Shown here piece by piece: positions 21,567 through 32,940 of a DNA stretch of 53,792 nt. This stretch comes from Bondarzewia mesenterica. Its lineage: Eukaryota; Basidiomycota; Agaricomycetes; Russulales; Bondarzewiaceae. Position 1 is the stretch's first letter. Each line of letters opens with the position of its first letter. The notes beneath the pieces are model-generated. The model did not search any database. It was not told the DNA's origin and worked only from the letters and a program-made list of their open reading frames with translations. The translations under genes were made by a program, and so were the position numbers. The stretch is taken from positions 1 through 53,792 of the forward strand of contig SGPL01000203.1 in assembly GCA_004802705.1 (NCBI GenBank), read 5' to 3'.

Positions 21567-23714
21567 TCAAGCACCGACAGCGGCTCGAGGTGCAGCCTCA
21601 AGTATCTGAGCAGCAGTCTGAGGCGGGAGCGGATTCGCTGGGGGCGCACCGACAGGCAACGGCGTCCTCGTCCAATCCGGAATGACGCTCCTACCCCCGC
21701 GCCGTACTTGGACAGGAGCTTGAGCTGCATCGCCCGCACTCGTATGTGGCGTCGCAGGAACATTAGTAACAGCGTCATCGTCGGGGTCGAAGTCTTGGCC
21801 GTCGACCTCGTCCCACTTTTCGCGGGCGACTTCTACGCCACCGATTTTGAGGGCTCTGCGGAGTGCGGTGGTGAGATGGCGATCGAGATTGAGAGAGAGG
21901 GATGGACTTACCCGGCGAGCGAACCGCCGATCCATGCCATCGTCGCAGGTGTGAACGCGGGCGCCTTTCCCGCATTCGCGCTACCCCGTGCGGCCGTCGG
22001 AGGTCGGGGGGACGGGTCGTTGAGCACGGCGAAGTGCGGGACCAGAGGGCGCAGTGACGCGTAACGGTCGTACGTCGGTGGAGGCGGCCGATCGGGACGG
22101 ATAGGTGGATGCGCGGCGGAAGGTGATGATGTTACGGCGCGCAGGAGTTCTGAATGTAGGCGGGGGATGAACCCGGGGAGCATGGCTGTGCCCCCAGTTA
22201 CGAGGATGGAGGATGCGAGTGTTCTGCGGAGGTCTACCGGCACCTAGTGAGACCATGGTCAACATTTAGACGAAGACGGCATATTCTAATAGGAATTAGG
22301 GAAACCTTGAGTAAAGAATCAAGAATTGTCTCTGCAACACTGCTCTCGTCAACATCACCTCCCTCAAACAAGACCTCTGCCCCGCGCTCTCTGATCCACC
22401 CTGGAACAATCAGTGTTCCTCTCCCGGTGCCCGTCTGTTGGGCGACCGGCGGTACAACCTTGATATGCACTTCTGTCGCTGTTGAATGGCGCGTATACAG
22501 GCTCGCAAGCGCCTGCAAATATGTCTCTCCACTTGCTGTCCGGTCTGGGGCGACCTGCGATCGTGACACGACAGAGAAGCCGGACGAGGCAGGCTGAGAG
22601 AAATCGTTGTTGCTCTCCAGGTCAGCAGAACCCACACGAGAAAAGTCCGATTCCGATAGTGCGGTGTCGCTGCTCGGCGGGAGGTCAAGCTCCATCGAAT
22701 CGTCCACCGATGGTGAAGTCGTACGCATGTCGGGAGAGCTGTCGATAGTGTGGCCGACGAAGCAGCAGCGTGTGATTACCTCGTCGATGACAGCATCGGT
22801 AAGAACCTCTTGTGGCACGCGGGTCGAGCGCGTTGCAGCGGGGATGTTGGCAGCCGCGCTGAGAGATGTCGGAGGTGGAAGGTAAGTTCCAAAGAGCAGA
22901 AGCAATGCGCGGATGTGTGAGGAAAGACGTGACCCGGCGAGGGGGGTCGTACGAAGTTGGGGGAACAATGGACGAGAGGAGAAGATCTAGAGATGCGACT
23001 GTGGTCGGGTAGACGGTTCATGAGAGAGTCGGAGGGCTTACGGGTAACACAGTGGACTCGAGATGCCCACAGTCGAGAACAAGTCCCGTTATTCGGCCAA
23101 CCGACAGCAAGGCAAGCAAATGGCTCGAGGCAAATGACACAGAGGGTACCTACAACGGCTTAATCCTGTCATGAACTTGGATTGCTAGTCAACCGCTCTC
23201 ACCTGCAAGTTGCCAAAAAGAATTCTGGCCAACATTTCCTTGAGGTATACCGGCATTAACGGATGCTCGACCAAAATGACCTTTCTCGATTTTGGATCTG
23301 CTAACAAAGAGCTGCTCTCGAGACGCGCATGAATACCCCATCGACCAAGAAACCGACGAGTGCACGCACTCACTCATGGAACACCTCCCTCAACCTGATC
23401 TGCAACCTTGCCTCCAACACCCGATCCTCCTCTTCGCTCTGTGCCATGTCGGGCGCGCGTCTCAGTCCCCACAACTGGCCTACGAGGAAAACATCTCGAG
23501 GACGTCCTTCGCCGCTAAAGCCTACCTTCCATATGCGAGAGCCCGGGTCAATCACGACGCGGTCTTCTGTACCGTAAAGAGAATGTCGTCGGGTGGTTTG
23601 ATAGTGTGGCGAGGCTTGAAGGACATTGGAGGTTGCTACGCGGACAGCGCTGGGGGTTGTAGCAGGAGTCGCGAACATTGTTTTCGAACGAGGGGTGGCG
23701 GGTGCCGTAGACAT
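21567..23714 (-). CDS. Actin-related protein 10/11-like dynactin subunit
   Basis: Six exons (23714-23374, 23311-23203, 23149-23042, 22986-22306, 22243-21912, 21855-21567) join in phase to 619 residues. An N-terminal Ser/Thr/Pro tail is followed by actin-fold phosphate-loop-like VVIDPGSRIWKVGFSGE, then KVILVEHPLMPVYLKEMLAR, ITGLVLDCGHLESTVLP and SILVTGGTAMLPGFIPRL, and MAWIGGSLAG near the end of the actin fold. The divergent nucleotide site and the order fit Arp10/Arp11 (Neurospora RO7), which sits at the pointed end of the dynactin filament and helps dynein bind cargo. Two low-complexity inserts (about residues 265-300 and the C-terminal 60) extend it beyond the usual actin length. No lesions are seen. 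Confidence 0.8.
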
Positions 23715-24254
23715 TGCTGGCTATGTTTTTGGTCCAGCGACTCAGCCGACAGCTGGACTATGTTGCAGCTGAAAGGCAATGTATTGGTGGCTGCGCCGCC
23801 GCGGCGCGGGAGTCCCATCCGCTCTGCTCTCACTCATGTAAGGTTTAACAATTTAAACATATAATAAAACACTTTCTATTGCTTGATGTTCGTACTATGT
23901 ACTATTATCATCGCTCCTTCCGCCAGCTCAAGCCTCTAAGATCCCCGAAGCTCAGGCATCACTGCAGCTGCCAAACTTCATCAGGCATTATGGGTCGTAG
24001 TGAGCAGTGACGAAGAGACTTGAAGAATTGGAACATGCAATGCAACCCCGAGCGAGTTGATCTGCTAGACAGAATTCAAGTTGACGCAACAAATCAGAGG
24101 AGCGGTGACGCTCGCAGTCCGTTGAATATCGAAACAATGAAGTAGGCCGCATGCACTGTGACAGCATTCAAGACACACTGACATATAGTACAGCACTTAC
24201 AGTTCATTCAAAGGGATCAGATTCGAACAAACGCACGCGAGACTATATTTGTGT
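23715..24254. other. Intergenic
   Basis: Upstream region of the Arp10-like gene and 3' flank of the arrestin-like gene. An AT-rich stretch lies at 23848-23875. No gene or repeat was recognised. Confidence 0.4.
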
Positions 24255-25890
24255 CTATCCATGATGATGCAAGAATCTCTGATTGCCATTCTCGAGGAAT
24301 CCAGCGGCGATGTTGTAGTCGATCTCTGTCTCGTCCGAATACCCAGGCGGTGCATATGAGCGCATCAGCACGCCCGGGGCGCTTGCAAGGGTTATTGTGA
24401 CGTGCTCGGCAATCATGGGCTCGTCTGTGGGAGTTGATGGTACAAATCCAGCAACGCGAGGGGGGAAGAATGATAACGTGTACTGCCCAAACGATGCATG
24501 GTCATCTCCAAATCCTTCAACCTGAGGGAGAAAAAGTTTCTCAGAAATACACGCACCCTCAGCGACAATCGCGGAAAGGTGAAGCTGGGCTTCAGTCCTT
24601 TCGGGACATGCAGCTCTCCTTGCAATACCCTTTCGTCCATTTCGGAATCGTTATCTTGGGGGAAGAAGACAGCACGGGCAACAGTGCCGGTGAAGGTATT
24701 GTTACTTCGACGGGGGCCAGCGTCGTCGGTTGCCCCGGAACCGAGCGCCACGGTTCGTACGAGCTCAAGGGATGGCTTTGAGGCGAGGAGATCGAGAGCT
24801 TGTGTATCCGCGCTCTTGAGAGTGAGTAGAAGTGGGATTGGAGAGTTTGAGGCATACGTAAACTGTTAGCGGATGGACGTGATCAATGCGAACGCAGTAG
24901 AGTAGGCATACGGTGCGACGCACTGGAGTGGCAATTGCGAGCTACATTTTTCGAGTTAAATTTCACGATGGTCTCTATGCAGTGGGTAGGGGCTACTCAC
25001 AGTACATTGTACCTCAGGCGAACGCGTGTTGAACAGCGTGCCCGTAACAAGAATTGGAGGATACACTTTCCACCCATCCGGATCTGCTTCGGGTCCCGGC
25101 AGTGGGGTTCCTTCGCAGTATGCGAGCGTACGGAGTGGAGAAGGGGGGGTCTGCGACAGAACGACGAAGGAGCACAAAACTCGTCGTGAGACTGCAGTGT
25201 GCACCAAGTGGGAACGAACATCATTTAGCCCGTATAACAACTTCGGCCATCGAGCGCTTCCAGCTCAAATGTGCATACAAGCTAAACGTGACATACATCT
25301 GATTAACTCGCAAAGCACCACGACGCACGGTCACAAAGAGCTTGTAGTCAATATACGCGGGGCTCGCACGTTCTGAGAAACTCGGTGGAAGCGCGTAGAG
25401 GCGGGGGGATGTCTTCGGAGAGATTGTGACGACGGTATCAACAGGGAGTGAGACCGAGAATGGCCAGGCATGCGTCCCCATCAACTTTGACGACGAAGTC
25501 GGTGTCCATAACGTGCGGGTGTCATCGAGAAAGAGCTCTTCATCCTGGCCTACCGCCGTCGTCCCTGCGCGCATCTTCCCCATCAATTTACTTCAGATGG
25601 GTAGAGGTAACAAACAACGAGTTGAGCGGAGAACTCACAGTGACCGTGATGCCCTTGATACTCTCTGCCTTATCCAGATTCACCTGCACCTCGCCCGATA
25701 TCACATCCCGGTCGAAAAACAGAGGCATATGGTTCGCATTCTGAGCGCGACTGTTTACGAGTAGAGAAACCCATGCTCGCCCCTTGCTGTTTTCCAGAGA
25801 CACCTTGTGCTTGCAATTGTATGGGTTTGTTTGAGCAGGTCGAGGGCGTGAAGTTCGAGGGGAGTACTCTGGCAACTCTGAGTCCGCCAT
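24255..25890 (-). CDS. Arrestin-like protein, tandem copy 1
   Basis: Six exons: 25890-25639, 25574-25297, 25191-25001, 24941-24924 (18 nt), 24862-24557 and 24482-24255. The product of about 423 residues has an arrestin-N-like beta-sandwich (NSKGRAWVSLLVNSRAQNAN, MPLFFDRDVISGEVQV) and a second sandwich with LKPSFTFPRLSLR and VLMRSYAPPGY. No PPxY or RING motif was seen, so a role as a ubiquitin-ligase adaptor is only a guess from the fold. Exon 3 is 191 nt, against 190 nt in the neighbouring copy, and the frame shifts within a run of seven G (25143-25149). Removing one base restores LRTLAYCEGTPLPGPE. This may be a sequencing error or a recent lesion. Confidence 0.7.
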
Positions 25891-26372
25891 ATGGTACCGG
25901 ATATAGTAGTGGCTACTGTGTTACAGCGGCGGGTCGGCCGCTGCTTGGCGATGACCCCATCAGTTTATTGTGTGAGAAGGCATCCACCGTAAGTTATGGA
26001 CCGAGACAAAACGGAAAAAGATCGCACGCACGTCTTGCGCACGTCGCAGACAAGATAACGATGCACATGACCACGTGATGGTAAAGCATCATGTGGGGAA
26101 CCTAAGTCGCCCACTTCCTAAGAGTTCCTAAGTCCATTCGCATGGGTTTGATGGGGATGCGTCTCATGTCATTCACATAGACTACACAATGTTGATACAT
26201 GATACGCCTATCACGACTGTCCAAGTCATGTCCTAGTTCATAGCCACTACTGCAGAAGCAGTCAACAAAAATACAATGGTCCATGATGCGGAATCTGGTA
26301 CGCTACCGAGGCTAAAATAACTGGTCCCCCGCGCGGCCGAGAGATATAGCAATGTGAGCTGGAGCTATGTCG
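25891..26372. other. Intergenic between tandem paralogues
   Basis: 482 bases holding the 3' flank of copy 2 and the promoter of copy 1. No recognisable element. Confidence 0.4.
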
Positions 26373-28015
26373 TCAATGTATCGTGAAAGTGTCCATATCA
26401 CCCGTGAAATGAAACCGACCGGTCGGACTCCCGCTATACTCAGTGTCGTGTTCCTCAATCAGCCCTGGTGGTGCATATGAACGGCACCGGATTCCTGGTG
26501 GGTTCATGAGAGCTACTCGCACTTCTTGAGAAGCAAGAGGCTGATGCGGTGATGATGAAAGGACGAAGCCAGATGCCTGGGGAGGGTAAAGAGATATTGT
26601 GTACTGCAGTGACCGTGAGCAGCGGACATTCATGAGCGCGGAGCACACAAGAGAAAATTGAAGGGAACCTTACCCGTAACGATATTTTCTGGAACACGAA
26701 ACTCGGCTTCAAGCCCTTCCGCAGATGTAGTTCTCCCCACAAAGCCTTCTTCCCTGGTTGCGACGATTGCTCTTCGATTGTCCAGAACACTGCTCGCCCG
26801 AGAAAATCGTCAAACGAATTCGATGCCCGAAGCATTGAATTGTCGTTAATCGCAACTGTGCGAACGAGGCGCACGATAATTACTTGTGGGCTCGAGAGGA
26901 AGTCAACGGCGACCTGGTCAGCACTTCTCAATGTCATATGCAGTGGGATCGACGTGTTTGTTGCGTAACATAACTTTGAGACCCGTGAGCGTGCAAGAAT
27001 TGATTACCGAGGTTACGCTCGGCTACTCACAGGAGTAGCGACAGCAAGCTAGATTACGATTTATGTCGGACATGCTTCAAGAAGAGAGAAATGCACACGT
27101 ACTGTACATCGTACCGATACAGGTCTTGATCCAAAGAGATTGCCGTTGGTTTCTACTTCGGGAAGGACTTTCCATCCTTCTGGATCGCCGTGCGGTGCAA
27201 TTAACGCGGTTCCCTGGCGATAAGCTAGTGCCCGCAGTGCTGACGGCGCCTCTGCAACAGATTTTGGGAGATATACAAAGTTCGTCCCTAAACTAAACTT
27301 ACGCCGATCAGCTCGCACACGGTGTAGACAGAAAAATGGATAAGGTGAACGCACGTGCTATTGACGGCCAACATTCCCCGCTTTACTGTGACACTAATCT
27401 TGTAATCGATATGTACAAGACCCCCTCGCTCCGAGAACCTTGGGGGAAGGTGAAAGACGCGAGGTTGGGGATTGCGGGGCTCGGGGAGCGAAACAGTGGT
27501 GGGGATAGATATTGAGAACGTCCATGAATGGAAGCCCTGCAGCTTGCCAGAGGGCTGAGACCAAATCGTCTGACTTGTCTCAAGGAACACCTCCTGCTGC
27601 TGTCCAAGCGCGGTCGTACCTGCTTGTATCTGAAGGTAAAAATGATCGGAATTAGGGGCGGGCGTTGCGGCAGATCAAAGTTTACAGAATTCAAATTCCT
27701 CACCGAAATGTTGATACTTCGAATGCTGTCTGGCTTGGCGAGATCAAGGGATATTGAGCCGGAGATGATGTCACGTTCGAAGAACAAAGGAAGGAGGTTG
27801 GAGTTGGGAGAGCGACTGTGAACGGTAAGTGTAACCCAGGGCCGTCCTTTACTTGTCTCCAATGAATAGCGGTGCTGGCAACGAAATGTGCCTAGGGTGG
27901 AATGAGAATCGGTAGAAGCAGACGCAGAAACGGCAGGGTATCCAGGAAGAGCGATATTTGAGCGTGGATGACGACGACGTGTTGGCGGTGTGTAAGGAGG
28001 CGGCTCCTGTGCCAT
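26373..28015 (-). CDS. Arrestin-like protein, tandem copy 2
   Basis: Six exons: 28015-27704, 27629-27355, 27292-27103, 27048-27031 (18 nt), 26973-26674 and 26603-26373. All phases agree, giving 441 residues without a lesion. It shares the exon plan and many segments with the copy downstream (PLFFERDIISGSISLDL, SWTFSISIPTTVSLPE, LKPSFVFQKISLR). The N-terminal 40 residues are Pro/Ser-rich (PPPYTPPTRRR, which contains a PPPY that could bind WW-domain ubiquitin ligases). The 18-nt exon encodes LAVATP between the two sandwich halves. A tandem duplication is the simplest origin of the pair. Confidence 0.75.
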
Positions 28016-28960
28016 GGGAAGTAAAAGGAGACATTGATGTGTTGGCGAGCAACGACGTTAATATTGGGCCAAGGGATTCGAACGCGTCGACGGGGAAGTA
28101 GGCTTCTCCTATCATATCACCGGCGCGTACGCGCGGAATATGATAGTCCGAGAGGGGATCTTGCGGACAAGACAGCTGGCCAGAGCATGCGGTCTGCGGT
28201 TGCATGTGCACGCAGCAAAATTTAGGTTATGTATGTGTAGTCATTGGTTCCTAGCGCCGGTCGCTCAGCGGCAGGGTATTTCCACATCGTGCAAGAGAGG
28301 GCACGGAAGACCGTGAGTACGACTTGGCCATGAACCCGCATAATGGTATCATTGCTGCCTGAAGGAACGACTTGTTGAGTGCACCACGAGCTCGAGTAAC
28401 CTTATTCTGAGGGCTACATCTCAAATGCCGAAGCGCAGCGAGGCGGAAAGAGATGATAACCTGCGAAAGAAGTTCCATGAGCAGATGCACTGCAGATGCG
28501 GGGGAAGAGCGTGTGGTACTGTGTGGTGTCCTAGCCTGCCCGTTTACTCGCAAGGCTACTTGGTACTGCGNAGGCGCGCTGACNGCGTGAAGAGAAAAGA
28601 CTCGAATGAGCGCCGAAAATTTTTGAGTAAGGACACCTGTGCGCAAGGAATGTCTGTGTCCATACAAATTTTTTTTTTGACGATGTCGACGAGAACACGG
28701 TTGAGAGTCCCNTGTAGGCCGTTATCCACTGAACTTCGGCACGGGAGGTCGCGCCTTCTTTTTTGGGCAGTCATGTGGGACGCGTTGCAGCCTGTTGCAG
28801 CTGTGGCAACTCGAACGCGTCTCAAGAACTGCCGCCTTGTCGGAATCCACGTCTTAACTCCTTTGCTGCTGTTATCTACCTGAGAACCTAGTCATTAACC
28901 TCAACGACAAATTCTTGTGCTGCACACGTGCGGTATAATTTATCTATACTTTGATCGAAG
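28016..28960. other. Intergenic with unresolved bases
   Basis: 945 bases between the arrestin-like start and the nucleoporin start. Three N bases lie at about 28571, 28584 and 28712. A minus-strand open frame near 28200-28010 (AGDMIGEAYFPVDAFESLG) looks somewhat coding but has no partner. A GTTCGAATCC box on the minus strand near 28070 is not backed by a tRNA fold. Confidence 0.4.
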
Positions 28961-30971
28961 ATGGTCTTTGCCAGCAGGTGAGCATCACCGCGCCGAGTTC
29001 CCTTTCTTCCTCCCTTTTACACAAAATGTAGCTCCTCTGCGTTCGGCATAAAGCCTTTTGCGAGCTCTCAGACATTAGTCCCAACTCAGCCCAACACTCC
29101 TCCATCTGGTCCTCAGAGTACCACGCAATCGTCATTCGCAAGTCTGGGGCAACAAAATCAGCAGCCCGCTCAATCGGGAGGGCTTTTTGGACAATCCAGC
29201 AGTAATGCACAACAAACGACAGGCCAGTCGGGAGGGCTTTTCGGGCAATCTGGCGCGAATACGCAGCAACAGCCGGGTCAATCAGGTGGTCTGTTTGGTG
29301 GAGTGAGTGGGACCGCACAGCAGAATCAGCCCTCGGGAGGTCTGTTTGGAAGCGGGGGTCAGATTCAGTCACAAACTCAGCAGCCTTCTACTGGGTTTCT
29401 AGGCCAGCCACCTTCCAATGCTGCTCTTGCAAGTAGTAATTTCTTCGCCACTCCACCCGCAGGACAGACGAGCACCCAAACAGGTGGCGGTCTGTTCGGG
29501 TCGAGTACCAACCAACCGTTGGGAACCTCCTGGAACCAGAACAATCCTCTCCTCCCAAAGTCGGCATTTGGTGGTGGTGGTGGTGGTGGGCCAACAACCG
29601 GTACTATTAACACGGGCACATCTTCGTTCCTCGGTCAACCGCCACAGCAGGGTACTGGTCTCGGCGCCCTCTCGAGCCAGCAGCAACAGCAACAGCAACC
29701 ATCGTGAGTTTCTTTTAGCCTTATTCTGCACAAACAGCCAATATCTTCTCGAGCTCAGGTCATTTTTTTGGTTCTACCACTGGGTCCGGGTTGTTCGGCC
29801 AGCAACCAAAACCACAATCAACGTGAGTTTTTTATCATATGTATCTCTGGAAGCACGATACTATCAGAATTCCTCACCAGATTTGGGTTCGAAATTTCCT
29901 ACTTGCTGTCGTTGTATACCTAACACACATGAATTTCAGACTGGGCACTAGCGCTTTGCAGCCGGCCCAGACCTTTCAACCTGCCGGACCACCCTTGTTC
30001 ACAAAATCAACGAAATTTAACGATCTTCCGGAAAACTTGAAGAAGACCTTCGAGGAGATCGAGTAAGACATTTTTTTTGATACGCGGTGATGTACTTGGA
30101 CTCACAACTTAAAGATCACACATTCAAGGCCGAGTCCAGATCGTCTCGGACCTTAAGCAGCGAAAGGTCGGCGATGAAGCAATGAAAGGCCAAGACCTCA
30201 TACGCGGTGTCCACAAGGTAATTTGATCCCCAACGTTTTGACTGACACAGTCCCCACCGTCAGCGCTTTGTCTCCAGGATCTCATCGCTTCCATCACCAC
30301 CCTGCAATCTGACGTCCTCTCGACGAGGGATCTCAAGTCTAAAGTCGACCAGACGGTACAAGACACTATCGTCGCTACCAAAATTATCGATGGCTTCCGG
30401 AATCCTCAACAGCAAGGAGCACATCTAAAGAACCATGCCACGTTCCCGCTCGAGTACGTTCCTTCCATGTCGAGTCTTGTGGCAGCTGAGATGGGAAGCT
30501 GTTGATGTCATTTCTAGGTTCTTTACGCGCATCACGGAACAAATGCGGAGACGCCTGCAGTGGTACAAGGCGACCATTGAGGTAAACGCCTTTGTCCACC
30601 AGCATGCCCTCTATCTCCTGACACCAAGGAAATTCTTAGCAAATCGAGAGGAAATTGGCTTCGGCCGCACAACGAGCGCAATACACTCCGCAAGGTATGT
30701 GTGCTCGCACGGTCATTTCATCCCCGTGTGTGTCTTTTCCATAGGCCTGTCTGATGCTTTCAACGCCGTGCCAGCTATATCCACTACCCTTGAGGCTCAG
30801 CATGCTTCGTTCATCGCCCTTGCGAATAAAACTGCTGCGCTCGACGCCGACCTGCAGAAGTTGAAGGCAGTCTACACTCAACTGTGGCGCGCGAAGACGG
30901 GGAGCATGCGAGATCCCTTCAACGAGCTCGACAGAGGGAGTGGTGGCGAGTTCGGGCTGGAAAACCTATGA
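28961..30971 (+). CDS. FG nucleoporin NUP49/p58-like
   Basis: Nine exons: 28961-28977, 29032-29703, 29754-29822, 29940-30062, 30115-30217, 30278-30453, 30517-30581, 30640-30694 and 30745-30971. The N-terminal third is an FG domain with five GGLFG repeats plus GSGLFG and GFLGQ/SFLGQ units in a Gln/Ser/Thr linker. It then becomes a conserved alpha-helical coiled coil (NDLPENLKKTFEEIE, RVQIVSDLKQRKVGDEAMKG, QTVQDTIVATKIIDGFRNPQ, FFTRITEQMRRRLQWYKATI) and ends LWRAKTGSMRDPFNELDRG. This is the architecture of yeast Nup49 and vertebrate p58/p45, which belong to the Nsp1/Nup62 complex in the central transport channel and bind nuclear import receptors through FG repeats. The frame is intact. Confidence 0.85.
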
Positions 30972-31512
30972 GACGGCTGTTGGTCCTGTATTTCTCCTCC
31001 CCTCTGAGTGTACCATGCTTTTGGATTTTGCTTATCATGCACATGGGTTGTAATAAGGATAAGAATAGTAGGGTTTTTTCTTGGCGCGTCCCGCTGTCGG
31101 TCATGAACTTTGTAGTGGTGGCTGTCCCAGCGATAAATTTAGCAGCTGTCCTTACAAGTCAGACAGCAGACAGCCACTGATAAGTGTTATATGAGCTGTG
31201 CCCTGCTGTGCCCGGATTCTACATTCACTATACTTAAGTATACTGCCATGGGCTCTTCGCCGTATATACGGCTCTACGACTCTTCGTTCATTTACCTGTG
31301 TCTCACTCGCGACCACTGTAATCTTGACCCTGTGCTACGCTAGCAAAGTAGCGTACTTATCAAGAACAACACGGCGCCTCAGGTGTGAAGAAGTGTCTAA
31401 GTATAACAGTGACACGCTTCCCATCTTACCGGATTCAGGACGGCGGGTCGACTCATTGACACGACAGAAGACCAGTAAAGCTGGCGTCTGAGATACATAC
31501 TGTACATACGGC
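30972..31512. other. Intergenic
   Basis: 3' flank of the nucleoporin gene and promoter of the next plus-strand gene. No feature recognised. Confidence 0.4.
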
Positions 31513-32763
31513 ATGGACGCATACGCCCAGCAGCAGCAGCACGATGTGGTTTCTGGAGAACAGTATCGCTATGCTCTCACGAATTTCGTACGTGATTGAT
31601 GAATCGTTTTCTTGTCCCCGCATTCCCACATCTGATGTGTACCCCGCGGATAACGCGACCTGTGTCGTCGCAAACTATTGTAGCGAATAGCACACGAGAA
31701 AGTTGAACAGCAGCGTGCACAGCTCGAGGAGCAGGAGAAGCAAGTCGCCCTGCTCCGAGCTCGGATCGCGACTCTGGAGGGCACCGCGACGCTTAACGTG
31801 TCAAAGGCAGGAAACAGGCAGGGCGGGAGCTCGTCGACGATTTTTCCATCAAAGTGAGTTGCGTGCCCGCGTGCTCTGCCATGCCGCTGACGATCACTAT
31901 CAATGGTCGCGATGCGCTTCAGAATGCGGCTTCGAAGCTAGAGCGGAAGATCAACAAATGGGCGACGGACATCATACGCGCTCCTCCCGCTAGCCTGAAC
32001 GATCTCCGCCTGGCTACCCTCACTGATCTTCTCGGCAGTGCTGATTTCGATCTGGATGGTGACGCGCGACCGATGCTCGTGCAGAACCTCCTCAGACACG
32101 TAATGGCGGAGACCATCTCAGAGGCCATCATCAACTGCCTCATCGTGACCAGCTCCAGCGAGGCCAATATCCAGCTCACTAGAATTCATGAGCATATTTT
32201 TGCCCGTGGGTACCTCAATTCGTTCCTCATAAACACCCCGCATTGTTCTTTACTGATGTTAGCTCATAATGTGTACAACAGGCGACCCGACAGTAGCATC
32301 TGTGTGGAGACGCCAAACGTTCTCAGCAGCCGTTGACGTCTGCTCACCCGAAATGTCGGGTGCAATCCTGGACGAGCACATGCCGGCGCTTACCGATCTC
32401 ATCACCGCCGGGCCCACCACTGCTTCTTCATTCACTGTGCTCGAATCCGCCTGCGAGTTCTCTCGCATGCTGCATGGCTCACCCTCCAGTGCAGGCGGCA
32501 CCATCGACGCNTTTTATCGCTCCTTCGTGCCTGAGCTGGGTAGCACACTGTATCCTCGCCAAGTGGAACTCGTCAAGCGATGTCTACGGAGCGAGCGCGG
32601 GGAGTTGGATCGTGTCGGCGCGACGATCTTCCCTGGCCTTGTGAAAGTGTCGCGAGGCCCGATAACACCAGGTGGGCAGAGCGCAGACAACGTGCATACA
32701 GTCGTGAGGAGAGCGCAGGTGATATGTGAGTGTGCATTGCAAGCAGGCAGTTCGACATCGTGA
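31513..32763 (+). CDS. Coiled-coil protein of unknown function
   Basis: Exons 31513-31587, 31684-31853, 31923-32205 and 32282-32763. It begins MDAYAQQQQH; a coiled coil follows (HEKVEQQRAQLEEQEKQVAL, LLRARIATLEG), then a helical body (NAASKLERKINKWATDII, DLLGSADFDLDGDARP, SVWRRQTFSAAVDVCS). Exon 2 is 170 nt, which breaks the frame: its 3' end reads well only in another frame (ELVDDFSIK), joining NAASKLERK in phase 0. One base appears to be lost between about 31790 and 31845, in a GGCAGGGCGGG stretch. An N lies at 32511 inside exon 4. I do not recognise the family; the layout (N-terminal coiled coil plus a conserved helical body) suggests a structural or adaptor protein. Confidence 0.6.
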
Positions 32764-32940
32764 GACACAAACGATACCGTAAATCCGACTTGATTCTCTT
32801 TCTTGTATACCCGCTGATACGCCGAGCGCGCGTTTATCATTGGATAATTTCAGACTTACCTCCAGCATTTTCATGTATTCAATCAGGAATTAAGTGCGCT
32901 TATGGTTTGAAGTCTATATATGAAGGAGTATACTATTGCC

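Noticed and set aside
28060..28135. Possible tRNA suggested by a GTTCGAATCC box on the minus strand
   Set aside because: No matching A box, acceptor stem or anticodon arm could be folded.
28255..28320. Stretch resembling a tRNA D-arm (GCTCAGCGGCAGGG)
   Set aside because: No B box at the right distance and no acceptor-stem pairing.
30435..30971. Single long open frame as a separate gene
   Set aside because: It runs through introns of the nucleoporin gene; the spliced exons give the conserved coiled coil.
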